Positions 7,551 through 15,906 of a stretch of 64,000 nt of DNA are shown piece after piece. The translations under genes were made by a program, and so were the position numbers. The stretch comes from Streptosporangium subroseum (GTDB lineage Bacteria > Actinomycetota > Actinomycetes > Streptosporangiales > Streptosporangiaceae): positions 248,001 to 312,000 of the forward strand of contig NZ_FZOD01000005.1 in NCBI RefSeq assembly GCF_900188345.1. The letters are read 5' to 3'. How positions within the stretch are numbered: the first letter of the stretch is position 1; each line of letters starts with the position of its first letter. The notes under the pieces are model-generated. The model worked only from the letters and a program-made list of their open reading frames with translations. It searched no databases and was not told the DNA's origin.

Positions 7551-8735
7551 GTGAGCGATCCTCTGGTGGCGCGGATGCGCGAGTTCGGAACGACCATCTT
7601 CGCCGAGATGTCCGCGCTGGCCGTGCGGACCGGCTCGATCAACCTGGGGCAGGGCTTCCCCGACACCGACGGGCCCGCCGCGATGCTTGAGCACGCGATG
7701 GCGGCGATCCGGGATGGCTTCAACCAGTATCCGCCGGGTCCCGGAGTCCCCGAGCTGCGCCAGGCCGTCTCCGAGCACCGCAAGGACCACTACGGCCTCG
7801 ACTACGACCCCGACGGAGAGGTCCTCGTCACCGTCGGCGCCACCGAGGCCGTCGCGGCGACGATCCTGGCGCTGTGCGAGTCCGGCGACGAGGTGATCGC
7901 CTTCGAGCCGTACTACGACTCCTACGCCGCCTCCGTCACCCTGGCGGGAGCCGTGCTCCGCCCGGTCACCCTGCGCCCGGTCGAGGGCCGCTTCACCTTC
8001 GACCCCGCCGAACTGCGCGCGGCCGTCGGCCCGCGCACCCGGGCGATCCTGGTCAACTCCCCGCACAATCCCACGGGCACGGTCTTCACCCGCGCGGAGC
8101 TGGAGGAGATCGCCCTTCTCTGCCAGGAGCGCGACCTGATCGCCGTCACCGACGAGGTCTACGAACACCTCACCTTCGACGGCATCGAGCACATCCCCCT
8201 GGCCACCCTCCCCGGCATGCGCGACCGCACCGTGATGATCTCCTCCGCGGGCAAGACCTTCTCGGTCACCGGCTGGAAGACGGGCTGGATCTGTGCCCCG
8301 CCCGAGTTCGTCCGCGCGGTCCAGACCGTCAAGCAGTTCCTCACCTTCACCGCCGCCGCGCCCTGGCAGCTCGCCGCCTCGTACGGCCTGCGCCACGAGC
8401 TCGGCTGGGTCTCCTCCCTCCGCGCCGACCTGGAGTCCAAGCGCGACCGCCTGATGGCGGGGCTGTCCGCGGCGGGTTTCGAGGTCTACCGCCCCGCGGG
8501 CACCTACTTCGTCCAGACCGACATCCGCCCCCTCGGCTTCACCGACGGTCTCGCCCTCACCCGCGAGCTTCCGTCCCTGGCGGGCGTGGTCGCCATCCCC
8601 ACGCAGGTCTTCTACGCCCGCCCCGAGCGCGGACGCCACTTCGTCCGCTTCGCCTTCTGCAAGAAGGACGAGGTCATCGACGAGGCCGTGAGCCGCCTGG
8701 CCCGGCTCGGCGGGACGGGCGGTCACCCCGGGTGA
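7551..8735 (+). CDS. PLP-dependent class I/II aminotransferase
   Basis: A 394-residue fold-type I aminotransferase. The PLP lysine lies in SSAGKTFSVTGWKTGW (K235). NSPHNPTGTVF holds the conserved Asn and the AVTDEVYEH segment carries the Asp/Tyr that bind the cofactor. The C-terminal VRFAFCKKDE carries the substrate carboxylate arginine. The N-terminus INLGQGFPDTDGP resembles the group containing N-succinyldiaminopimelate aminotransferase (DapC) and methionine/kynurenine-type aminotransferases; which of these applies cannot be decided here. The GTG at 7551 is preferred over the in-frame upstream GTG at 7530 because a TAGGCT -10 lies seven bases upstream. Cytoplasmic and monocistronic. Confidence 0.9.
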   Translation: MSDPLVARMREFGTTIFAEMSALAVRTGSINLGQGFPDTDGPAAMLEHAMAAIRDGFNQYPPGPGVPELRQAVSEHRKDHYGLDYDPDGEVLVTVGATEAVAATILALCESGDEVIAFEPYYDSYAASVTLAGAVLRPVTLRPVEGRFTFDPAELRAAVGPRTRAILVNSPHNPTGTVFTRAELEEIALLCQERDLIAVTDEVYEHLTFDGIEHIPLATLPGMRDRTVMISSAGKTFSVTGWKTGWICAPPEFVRAVQTVKQFLTFTAAAPWQLAASYGLRHELGWVSSLRADLESKRDRLMAGLSAAGFEVYRPAGTYFVQTDIRPLGFTDGLALTRELPSLAGVVAIPTQVFYARPERGRHFVRFAFCKKDEVIDEAVSRLARLGGTGGHPG

Positions 8736-8739
8736 CGGC

Positions 8740-8768
8740 GGCCCGCCCCCTTTCTCGGGCGGGCCGTC
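8740..8768 (+). terminator. Terminator after aminotransferase
   Basis: 9-bp stem GGCCCGCCC/GGGCGGGCC around a CCTTTCTC loop just after the stop codon, extended by flanking ACGG/CCGT. Confidence 0.6.
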
Positions 8769-8770
8769 TC

Positions 8771-8864
8771 CTTCACGGAGCCCGGCTCTTTTACGGAGCC
8801 CGGCTCTTTGCGGAGTCCGTCTCTTTACGGAGTCCGTCTCGCTCCTTCGCGGAACCCGGCTCGG
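8771..8864 (+). repeat. Degenerate 17-20-nt tandem repeat
   Basis: About five imperfect units of the form TTTACGGAGCCCGGCTC or TTTACGGAGTCCGTCTC follow the terminator. No open gene is associated. It resembles other short repeats found behind genes in this window. Confidence 0.6.
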
Positions 8865-8988
8865 CACGGGACCGGTGAGCGTGGCGACGGGGCGGTTCGC
8901 CGGAAACCGGGTCGACCGTCCCTTTGAACGGTAGATGCCCTGACCTGGGCCGTAATCGGGTGGCGGTGATCGGCCGGGTGTTGCTTGG

Positions 8989-9852
8989 ATGATCCGTATG
9001 ACTTCCGTGAAACTCGATGATCACCCTGAGCGGGCCCTGCTGGACCGGCTTGAGCAGTACTACGACGCGGTCCCGCTCTCCGGCGCTCGCGTAGAGCGCC
9101 ACGGGCCCCTCACGCTGTTCGTGCGGGAGGGCGAGGGCTGGCCGTTCTACGCACGGCCCGCTCGGGAATGGAGCGGTTCCGTGAGCGCCACCGATGTGAC
9201 ACTGGTGCGGGCCCGGCAGCGCGAGCTCGGGATTCCGGAGAGTTTCGAGTGGGTCGCCGAGACCTCGCCCGCGCTGAGGCCCGCGGTCGAGGAGTCGGGG
9301 CTCGTGATTCACGAACATCCCCTGATGGTCCTCGACGAGGACGCCGCGATACCGGAGCGGAGCGAGCTCTCCGGGGGACCGTCCGTACGGATCATGGGCC
9401 CGGACGACCCGGCGCTGCCCTCCGCGCTGGCCGTTCCGCATCTCGCCTTCGCGGAACCCGGGACGGGCGTCGGTGTGGCAGGCCTGGCGGAACTGGCCAC
9501 GGCGGCGGTGACCCGCGCCGCCGACGGCTCGGTCGAGCGCGCGGTCTCGCGCATGCGGGCGGGACTGACGGCGATCGCCGCGGCCGTCGAGGACGGGATG
9601 GCGCTGTGCGCGGGCCAGCACCAGCCGGTCGGAGCGGTCAGCGAGATCGTCGGTGTCGGGACGCTGCCCGCCGCCCGCCGGCGCGGTCTCGGGCTCGCGG
9701 TCACCGCCGCGCTGGTGGCCGACGCCAGATCACGGGGTGTGAAGACCGTCTTCCTGTCCGCCGGAGACGACGACGTCGCCCGGATGTACGCCCGGATCGG
9801 GTTCCGCCGCATCGGTACCGCGCTGATCGCCGAATTTCCCGAGAAGCCTTAG
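8989..9852 (+). CDS. GNAT family N-acetyltransferase
   Basis: A 287-residue protein. The C-terminal half (about 140-285) is a GNAT domain. The acetyl-CoA-binding motif A region reads EIVGVGTLPAARRRGLGLAVTAAL (R/Q-x-x-G-x-G/A type), followed by VFLSAGDDDVARMYARIGFRRIG, the usual motif B ending. The N-terminal part is less conserved and may be a second, degenerate GNAT lobe. The acceptor is unknown. The first ATG is at 8989, with a second at 8998; no clear SD separates them. It stands alone between two intergenic spaces. Confidence 0.82.
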   Translation: MIRMTSVKLDDHPERALLDRLEQYYDAVPLSGARVERHGPLTLFVREGEGWPFYARPAREWSGSVSATDVTLVRARQRELGIPESFEWVAETSPALRPAVEESGLVIHEHPLMVLDEDAAIPERSELSGGPSVRIMGPDDPALPSALAVPHLAFAEPGTGVGVAGLAELATAAVTRAADGSVERAVSRMRAGLTAIAAAVEDGMALCAGQHQPVGAVSEIVGVGTLPAARRRGLGLAVTAALVADARSRGVKTVFLSAGDDDVARMYARIGFRRIGTALIAEFPEKP

Positions 9853-10138
9853 GCCGCCGGATGATCCGGCGAAGGCGGGCGGGGGCGAAGGCGTCCGCCC
9901 GGGCTTTACCCGAGGTGGCTCCGGGCGGCCCGTTCCGGCTCCGTCGGGTGGTCATGGGGCGTCCGTTTTCGCTTCTCCTAGGTGGTTCCAGGAAGGGCGA
10001 GGCAACTTATCGCTGATTTTACTCACTTAGAGTGACATATCGATTACTGGTGCGCATTTCGGGGTATTCCGGTTTATGGGCCTTCGGGTCCGTTCTTGTT
10101 CGCGGCGCGAAGGCGCCATCGCGTAACCGGGGGATTCC

Positions 10139-10543
10139 ATGGCATTCGACAACTTCCTAGAGCGGCTCATCCCTGACGAGGGTGTCCGCAACATGGTCAA
10201 ATCATTCTTCTCCCCAGAGGACGAGAGCGGCTCCGGCAAGGCCGGCGGGCCGGCCAGGGCGGTCGAGCAGCTGAAAAGCGGAGGCCTGGAGGAGCACACG
10301 AAGTCCTGGGTCGGCACCGGTCCCAACAAGCAGCTGACCGAAGAGGAGCTGAGGGGCGCCATCGACCAGGCTGACCTCAAACGAATCTCTCAAAGGGCCG
10401 GAATGAGCGAGCAGGAAGTGATCGTGGCACTCGTGAGCTTCCTGCCCGAGGTCGTCGACAAGGCCACGCCCAACGGGAGCATGAAGGACCTTCGCAACAT
10501 GTCCTCCGACACGTCTTCCGGTAGATCTCCCGGCATGTCCTGA
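10139..10543 (+). CDS. YidB/DUF937-like small protein
   Basis: A 134-residue acidic soluble protein. The segment EQLKSGGLEEHTKSWVGTGP followed by NKQLTEEELRGAID and a downstream QRAGMSEQEVIVALVSFLPE with VVDKATPNG matches the pattern of YidB-type DUF937 proteins (LxxGGLGdqvqSWvgtGeN...lPqvVDkLTPnG). No signal peptide is present; the tail is Ser/Gly-rich. A GGGGGA ribosome-binding site precedes the ATG. Function is unknown. It is convergent with the cation transporter across a perfect palindromic terminator. Confidence 0.8.
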   Translation: MAFDNFLERLIPDEGVRNMVKSFFSPEDESGSGKAGGPARAVEQLKSGGLEEHTKSWVGTGPNKQLTEEELRGAIDQADLKRISQRAGMSEQEVIVALVSFLPEVVDKATPNGSMKDLRNMSSDTSSGRSPGMS

Positions 10544-10572
10544 TCGGACATCGTCGGTACGAGGACGACGAG

Positions 10573-10604
10573 GGCCGGGCGAGTGTGATCACACTCGCCC
10601 GGCC
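10573..10604. terminator. Bidirectional terminator (32-base perfect palindrome)
   Basis: A 16+16 base perfect inverted repeat with no loop bases in DNA, centred between two convergent genes. Its first half begins GGCCGGGCGAG. Confidence 0.75.
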
Positions 10605-10659
10605 ACGATGCTGTGGTCACCCGGCCGATTTCGAGCTCCGGCCCGGGCGCGAGGCCGGC

Positions 10660-11568
10660 TCAGGCGGAGACGATCCGGCATGCCGTACCGGGCACGTGGT
10701 CGACCTGCAGGGTGGTGTGGTCGATGTGGAACCGCTCGTGCAGCAGCTCGGCCAGCTCGCGGCGGACCCGGTGGCAGTCGCCACCGGGCTTGACGATGAC
10801 GTGCGCGGACAGCGCGGGGAAGCCACTGGTCACGGTCCACACGTGCAGGTCCTCGACGGCGGTGACCTCGGAATGGGCGACGATCGCGGCGTTCACCTCG
10901 GTCGGATGGACGCCGGCGGGAGCGGCCTCGAACAGGATGCGCCCGGCGTCGCGCAGCAGGCCGTAGGCGGACCTGGCCATGAGGGCCGCGACGATCAGGG
11001 CGGCGATCGCGTCGGCCCTGCCCCAGCCGGTGAGCCAGATGACCGCGCCCGCGATCGCGGTGGCGACGAAGGCGTACATGTCATTGAGGATGTGCTGGAA
11101 CGCGCCCTCCACGTTGAGGCTGCTCCGGTCGGCCCTGGCGATGAGCCACGCGGCGGCGGCGTTGACCGCGATCCCGACGAGAGCCGTACCGAAGACCAGG
11201 AGCCCCTTGACCTCCGGTGGCTCGATGAGCCGCCGGACGCCCTCGTAGACGAAGTAGGCGACGAGCACCACGAAGGTCAGCCCGTTGATCGCCGCGGAGA
11301 GGATCTCGGCGCGCTTCCAGCCGAACGTGTAGGCGCCGCGCGCGGGGCGGGCGGCCATGTTGATCGCGATCAGCGCGAGCGCGATGGAGGCGGCGTCGGT
11401 GAGCATGTGCCCGGCGTCGGAGATCAGCGCGATGGAGTTGGCGATGACGCCGACGACGACTTCGGCCGCCATGAAGACGACCAGCAGGGCGAGCGCCGCC
11501 GCCAGGTAGCGGCGGTCGGAGTTCGCGCTGTGCCCGTGACCATGTCCGTGACCCATCGCAAGATCCAT
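10660..11568 (-). CDS. Cation diffusion facilitator (CzcD/ZitB-like)
   Basis: A six-helix metal efflux protein of the CDF family (about 302 residues), exporting Zn2+ or related divalent cations. The N-terminus is His-rich (MGHGHGHGHS). Helix II holds the metal-site motif SDAGHMLTDAAS, and helix V holds a second HILNDMYAF motif. The cytoplasmic C-terminal domain ends with HTTLQVDHVPG. An upstream ATG at 11595 is in frame, but the candidate operator TGAACAGATGCTCA would then lie inside the coding region. The ATG at 11568 with AGAGAG just before it places the operator in the promoter and is preferred. No ArsR regulator gene is adjacent. Confidence 0.9.
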   Translation of the reverse strand: MDLAMGHGHGHGHSANSDRRYLAAALALLVVFMAAEVVVGVIANSIALISDAGHMLTDAASIALALIAINMAARPARGAYTFGWKRAEILSAAINGLTFVVLVAYFVYEGVRRLIEPPEVKGLLVFGTALVGIAVNAAAAWLIARADRSSLNVEGAFQHILNDMYAFVATAIAGAVIWLTGWGRADAIAALIVAALMARSAYGLLRDAGRILFEAAPAGVHPTEVNAAIVAHSEVTAVEDLHVWTVTSGFPALSAHVIVKPGGDCHRVRRELAELLHERFHIDHTTLQVDHVPGTACRIVSA

Positions 11569-11580
11569 CTCTCTAACACC

Positions 11581-11594
11581 TGAACAGATGCTCA
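11581..11594. promoter_or_regulatory. ArsR/SmtB-like operator upstream of CDF gene
   Basis: TGAACAGATGCTCA followed by an AT-rich TATATT. Near-palindromic TGAACA-N2-TGytCA sites of this type are bound by ArsR/SmtB metal sensors. The regulator would be encoded elsewhere. Confidence 0.45.
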
Positions 11595-11810
11595 TATATT
11601 ACGCAAGGCGTCCCCGGCAAGGCAACATCCCGCCTTCCACGCGACGGCAAAGCGGAGGGGAGGGCGGGGCGCCGGGCCTCCGACCGGCGGGTTCTGTCGA
11701 AGAACAGGCGTGCCTTGGGCAAAGAGTGCCCATGAGCCGGGCCGGGCAGCCCGTTAACGTCGCCCGTGTGGGTGAAGGAATGAAGGGGACGAGCCGGGTG
11801 AGCGGGTTGG

Positions 11811-12728
11811 GTGAATGAGTTGGGCGAACGAGTATTGATCGCGCTCGGGGGCAACGCGATGACGGCCCCCGACGGGAGCGCGTCGCCGGACGATCAGCGC
11901 CGCGCGGTCGAGGACGCGATGCTCCATGTCACCACCCTGGTCGCGGCCGGCCACCAGGTGACCCTCACCCACGGCAACGGACCCCAGGTCGGCAACCTGA
12001 TCCTCAAGAACCAGATCGCGGCCGACGTCGTGCCCCCGGTGCCGCTCGACTGGTGCGGCGCTCAGACCCAGGCCACGATCGGCACGCTCATCCTCAACGC
12101 GCTCGACGGCCGCGCCGCGGTGGTGGTGACCCGGACGCTCGTCGACCTCGGCGATCCGGCCTTCCAGGACCCGATCAAGCCGATCGGCCGCTACTTCACC
12201 GAGGCGGAGGCCCACCGCTTCGAGAAACTCGGCCAGACCTGGCACCGGTTCGACCGGGGCTGGCGCCGGGTGGTGGCCTCCCCGGAACCGCTGGAGATCC
12301 TCGACGCGCCCGCGGTGGCCGCGCTGGTGGCCGCGGGATTCACCGTCGTGGCCGCCGGCGGCGGGGGAGTGCCCGTGGTCCGCGACGCCGACGGGAAGCT
12401 GGGCGGAGTCGAGGCCGTGATCGACAAGGACCTGGCCGCCGCGATGCTGGCGCGCGCCGTACGGGCCACGACCCTGGTCATCGCCACCGATGTGCCGCAG
12501 GCCGTCGTCGGATTCGGTACGGCCGAGGCCCGGCCCGTCGGCCACGTCACCACGGCCGAACTGCGCGCGCTGCACGCCGCCGGGCATTTCGCCGGGGGCA
12601 GCATGGGCCCGAAGGTCGAGGCCGCCCTGCGTTTTGTCGAACAGGGCGGCGACCGCTCGGTGATCACCTCCCTGGAGAACATCGGGGCGGCGGTCGCGGG
12701 GGAGGCCGGAACCGTGGTGCGACAGTGA
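11811..12728 (+). CDS. arcC: Carbamate kinase
   Basis: A 305-residue amino acid kinase family enzyme that interconverts carbamoyl phosphate + ADP and carbamate + ATP. Family signatures are visible: LIALGGNAM, LTHGNGPQVGNL, VPLDWCGAQTQATIG, the substrate segment VAAGGGGVPVV, VIDKDLAAAMLA and FAGGSMGPKVEAA. No arginine deiminase or ornithine carbamoyltransferase gene is adjacent. Instead the next gene, 33 bases downstream, is a ring-opening amidohydrolase, suggesting nitrogen recovery from a heterocycle rather than arginine. The GTG at 11811 is the chosen start; an in-frame TTG at 11820 is an alternative. Confidence 0.9.
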   Translation: MNELGERVLIALGGNAMTAPDGSASPDDQRRAVEDAMLHVTTLVAAGHQVTLTHGNGPQVGNLILKNQIAADVVPPVPLDWCGAQTQATIGTLILNALDGRAAVVVTRTLVDLGDPAFQDPIKPIGRYFTEAEAHRFEKLGQTWHRFDRGWRRVVASPEPLEILDAPAVAALVAAGFTVVAAGGGGVPVVRDADGKLGGVEAVIDKDLAAAMLARAVRATTLVIATDVPQAVVGFGTAEARPVGHVTTAELRALHAAGHFAGGSMGPKVEAALRFVEQGGDRSVITSLENIGAAVAGEAGTVVRQ

Positions 12729-12761
12729 ATGTGAGTACGACCCGATTGAAAGGTGGCAGGG

Positions 12762-13853
12762 ATGCCGGAACCGATTGAAGTACGCAAGGTGGCCATCGAG
12801 AGCGTGACCGACGCCTCCGGGCTGACCAGGCTCATCGACGACGGGGTGATCGAGGCGCACCGGGTGCTCGCGGTGATCGGCAAGACCGAGGGCAACGGCG
12901 GGGTGAACGACTACACCCGCATCCTGGCCGACCGCGCCTTCCGCGAGGTGCTCGCCGCCAAGGGCCATCCCTCCCCCGAGAGCGTCCCGCTGGTGTGGTC
13001 GGGCGGCACCGACGGTGTGCTCAGCCCGCACGCCACGATCTTCGCCACCACGGCGAACGCCGAGCCGGGCGACGAGCCGCGCGTCAGCGTCGGCATCGCG
13101 ATGAGCGACGTCATCCTTCCCGAGGACATCGGCCGTCCCGCCATGGTGGAGAAGGTCGCCGCCGGTGTCCGCGAGGCGATGAAGGCCGCCGGGATCGACG
13201 ATCCCGCCGACGTTCACTACGTCCAGACCAAGACGCCCCTGCTCACCCTGGCCACCATCAACGAGGCCAAGTCGCGCGGCAAGGACGTGGTCATCGAGGA
13301 CACCGGCCCGTCCATGGACATCTCCAACTCCACCACCGCGCTCGGCATCGCCGTCGCGCTCGGCGAGATCGAGATGCCCGCCGCCGACCAGATCCACCGC
13401 GACCTGTCGCTCTTCTCCTCCGTCGCGTCCTGTTCCTCGGGCGTCGAGCTGGACCGGGCCCAGATCGTGGTCGTCGGCAACGTGCGCGGCATCGGCGGTC
13501 GCTACCGGATCGGCCACTCCGTCATGAAGGACGCGCTGGACGCCGACGGCATCTGGGAGGCCATCCGCTCCAGCGGCATCGACCTGCCCGAGCGCCCCCA
13601 TCCGTCGGACCTGGGCGACAAACTGGTCAACGTCTTCATGAAGTGCGAAGCCGATCCGTCGGGCAGCGTCAGGGGACGTCGCAACATCATGCTCGACGAC
13701 TCCGACGTGCACTGGCACCGTCAGATCAAGGCCACCGTCGGCGGGGTCGCGGCCAGCGTCACCGGCGATCCCGCGGTGTTCGTCTCGGTCGCCGCGGTCC
13801 ACCAAGGCCCCAGCGGCGGGGGTCCGGTGGCCGCCATCGCCGACCTGGGCTGA
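12762..13853 (+). CDS. Ring-opening amidohydrolase (cyanuric acid amidohydrolase/barbiturase family)
   Basis: A 363-residue member of the small AtzD/Bar family, which hydrolyses cyanuric acid or barbituric acid rings. Three Lys-Ser pairs fit the family's internal threefold symmetry: K41 ([10 protein letters not shown]) with S80 ([10 protein letters not shown]), K157 (VQTKTPLL) with S226 (CSSGVE), and K294 (FMKCEAD) with S351 (GPSGGGP). Which ring is the substrate cannot be read from sequence alone. The ATG at 12762 is preferred to an in-frame GTG at 12753. It directly follows carbamate kinase and probably shares its transcript. Confidence 0.88.
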   Translation: MPEPIEVRKVAIESVTDASGLTRLIDDGVIEAHRVLAVIGKTEGNGGVNDYTRILADRAFREVLAAKGHPSPESVPLVWSGGTDGVLSPHATIFATTANAEPGDEPRVSVGIAMSDVILPEDIGRPAMVEKVAAGVREAMKAAGIDDPADVHYVQTKTPLLTLATINEAKSRGKDVVIEDTGPSMDISNSTTALGIAVALGEIEMPAADQIHRDLSLFSSVASCSSGVELDRAQIVVVGNVRGIGGRYRIGHSVMKDALDADGIWEAIRSSGIDLPERPHPSDLGDKLVNVFMKCEADPSGSVRGRRNIMLDDSDVHWHRQIKATVGGVAASVTGDPAVFVSVAAVHQGPSGGGPVAAIADLG

Positions 13854-13986
13854 CTCGTCTCACGCGAGCACGGGCCGGGTCGCCCGGGCGCCCGAGGATT
13901 CCGGGTGACCCGGGGATCCGCGGACGGGGACGTGCTGGTGAGGCGGGACCGCGGCGGGGCGGTCATGCCTCACCGCCGTCCGCGGG

Positions 13987-13992
13987 TAGGCT
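13987..13992 (+). promoter_or_regulatory. -10 element of leaderless sseB-like gene
   Basis: TAGGCT, then eight bases, then the GTG start at 14001. Confidence 0.55.
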
Positions 13993-14000
13993 CCCGGTTC

Positions 14001-14549
14001 GTGCCGAGCATTCCGCAACCACTGGTTCCCGACGACGACGGCGGCGCCGACGTCTCCGTGACGTCCGCGCTCGCGGCCTTCGCCGCCGGTACGGCGGAGG
14101 CGGGCGAGGTGGTGGCCGCGCTGGGCGGGGCCAGGCTGCTCGTCCCCGTGGTGGCCCTGCTGACCGAGTCGGAGGTCGGGGAGCACGGGCTGAAGCAGGA
14201 GAAGGAGAGCGAGATGGCTCTCCCGAAGCTGGTCGGCAACGACGGGCGTGAGGCCGTTCCCGCCTTCACCGGGGCCGAGTCGCTCAGGCTCTGGCGCCCC
14301 GACGCCCGGCCCATCCAGGCCACGACCCTCCAGGTCTGCCAGGCCGCGGTGCAGGAGGGCGTGGCCGCCGTCGTGATCGACGTGGCGGGCCCGGTGCCCT
14401 TTGTGATCGAGGGGAGTCTCCTGCGGGCGCTCGCCGCGGTCGAGTCGGGCACGATCGGCGGGCTGGGGCCCGAGGTCACCGTGGCGCGCATGGAGGAGGA
14501 GCCCGCTCCGTCTCCCCGGCGCCGGCGGTTCGGCTGGCCCTTCCGATAG
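14001..14549 (+). CDS. SseB family protein
   Basis: A 182-residue protein of the SseB N-terminal-domain family: ALAAFAAGTAEAGEVVAALGG near the start, RLLVPVVAL, then KLVGNDGREAVPAFTGAESLRLW and RPIQATTLQVCQAAVQEG. The tail is short, basic and Pro-rich. Such proteins are common in actinobacteria and have no settled function. The frame is open upstream to 13905, but a TAGGCT -10 eight bases before GTG 14001 points to a leaderless start there. In many relatives it lies near the aro cluster, as here. Confidence 0.8.
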   Translation: MPSIPQPLVPDDDGGADVSVTSALAAFAAGTAEAGEVVAALGGARLLVPVVALLTESEVGEHGLKQEKESEMALPKLVGNDGREAVPAFTGAESLRLWRPDARPIQATTLQVCQAAVQEGVAAVVIDVAGPVPFVIEGSLLRALAAVESGTIGGLGPEVTVARMEEEPAPSPRRRRFGWPFR

Positions 14550-14590
14550 CGACCTCGGGCGAACCGACCGAGTCGACGGCAGGCTCTTCC

Positions 14591-14662
14591 GGCAGCTCCG
14601 GCAGCTCCGGCAGCTCCGGCAGCTCCGGCAGCTCCGGCAGCTCCGGCAGCTCCGGCAGCTCC
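14591..14662 (+). repeat. Eight perfect copies of a 9-nt repeat
   Basis: GGCAGCTCC repeated eight times without interruption just after the SseB gene, then decaying copies to about 14760 (GGTAGCTCC, GGCGGCGATCTC). The repeat keeps all six frames open, which creates artificial Ser-Gly or Glu-Leu-Pro reading frames. Confidence 0.9.
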
Positions 14663-14846
14663 GATGGCGACCTCGGGAGGACCGGCGACGGTGGGCTCTT
14701 CCGGTAGCTCCGGCGGCGATCTCGGGAGGACCGGCCGAGGTGAGGATGGGCTCTTCCGGCAGCGGCCTCGGGGACCGGCGAAGTCGGCGGTTGAGGCCGT
14801 CGATGCGGACTCAGGCGCCCGGCGGACGGGGGAGGCCCCCGCGGAT

Positions 14847-14852
14847 TATGGT
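14847..14852 (+). promoter_or_regulatory. -10 element of leaderless prepilin peptidase gene
   Basis: TATGGT, six bases, then GTG at 14859. Confidence 0.5.
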
Positions 14853-14858
14853 CGTCGC

Positions 14859-15539
14859 GTGATCCTCCTCCCCGTTGTGGCGGCCCTGGCCGGTCTGGTG
14901 ATCGGGCTCCGGACACGCGCCCTGATAGCCCGGTACGCCCCGGCCGAGGGGGAGCCGTCCCGGCCGTCCCGGTCACCGTCGCCGGTCGTTCCGGTGGTCA
15001 CCGCCCTGGCGCTCGGGGCGCTGGCCCTGCGGGCCCTGGCGGACCGCCCCGCCTCGGGGGCGTTCTTTCCGCCGGACGCCACGTGGGTGGGGGAGCTTCT
15101 CGCCTTCTGGTGGCTGGCGGTGATCACCGTGATGCTGGCCTTCATCGACCTGGCCGTCTACCGGCTCCCCGACAGGCTCACCCTCGCGGCGTACCTCGGG
15201 ACCGGCGGCCTGCTCGCGGCGGCGGCCCTGGCCGGAGGACGACTCGACGACCTTCTCAGGGCCGGACTGGCGGGCGCCGCGCTGGCGGCCTTCTATCTGG
15301 CGCTCTTCCTGGTCAATCCGGCGGGGATGGGGCTGGGCGACGTCAAACTCGCGGCAAGCCTGGGCACCGCGCTCGGCTGGCTCGGCTGGGACAGCGTGGT
15401 CATCGGGGCGTTCCTGGGCTTCGTCGCGGGCGGCCTCTACGGCGTCGCGCTGATGGCCGCGGGCCGCGCGGGCCGCAAGAGTGAGATTCCCTTCGGCCCG
15501 TTCATGATCATTGGCGCGTTCGCGGCGATCCTGGTTTGA
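14859..15539 (+). CDS. A24-family prepilin peptidase
   Basis: A 226-residue integral membrane aspartyl protease that would cleave type IV/Tad-like prepilin leaders. The two catalytic aspartates are in FIDLAVYRLPD and GMGLGDVKLAASLG, each next to a membrane helix. About seven hydrophobic helices follow one another. The N-terminal methyltransferase/zinc domain of PilD is absent, as in TadV-like short forms. The frame extends upstream through the 9-nt repeat, but the TATGGT-N6-GTG pattern favours the start at 14859. It lies directly before aroC, a frequent actinobacterial arrangement. No pilin genes are in the window. Confidence 0.85.
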   Translation: MILLPVVAALAGLVIGLRTRALIARYAPAEGEPSRPSRSPSPVVPVVTALALGALALRALADRPASGAFFPPDATWVGELLAFWWLAVITVMLAFIDLAVYRLPDRLTLAAYLGTGGLLAAAALAGGRLDDLLRAGLAGAALAAFYLALFLVNPAGMGLGDVKLAASLGTALGWLGWDSVVIGAFLGFVAGGLYGVALMAAGRAGRKSEIPFGPFMIIGAFAAILV

Positions 15540-15906
15540 CACCCTCCCGCCCCGAGGGACTCCGCCGGCCGATTCCCATCGGGCCACGTCCGGTGTCGCG
15601 GTCGGGGTCGGACGCGCAGGTCGAGAAGAGCCACAACGGATCGGCCGCCGAAGTCCTGAAAGACGAGGCTTCCAGGCCGCAGGTGCTTGGTGACCCGTGT
15701 GACCGGATGCCGCCCGGTGCTCGTACGACCCGGTGCCGGTCTGGCCGACCCCGTTATGACTACCTGGCCCGATGCGGGTTTGTATAACCTTGTTGTGATT
15801 CATGTGACCCGATGTCGGGCGGTACGACCGTTTCGGAATGCCGGTCGGCGTCTCACCCGGTGAGCTGGGGCCATTCCAGTGGGCGGCACATGGAAGACTT
15901 GTCACC
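15540..15906. other. Intergenic region upstream of aroC
   Basis: About 370 bases. No gene was recognised. The last 130 bases are comparatively AT-rich (a TTTGTATAACCTTG stretch near 15780) and probably contain the promoter of the aro operon. Confidence 0.5.

Noticed and set aside
11754..13805. Very long minus-strand frame (683 codons) opposite carbamate kinase and the ring-opening enzyme
   Set aside because: Composition is Asp/Gly/His/Arg-rich nonsense; both plus-strand genes are complete with family motifs.
14476..14976. Minus-strand frame with Glu-Leu-Pro repeats
   Set aside because: Artefact of the GGCAGCTCC tandem repeat, which opens all frames.
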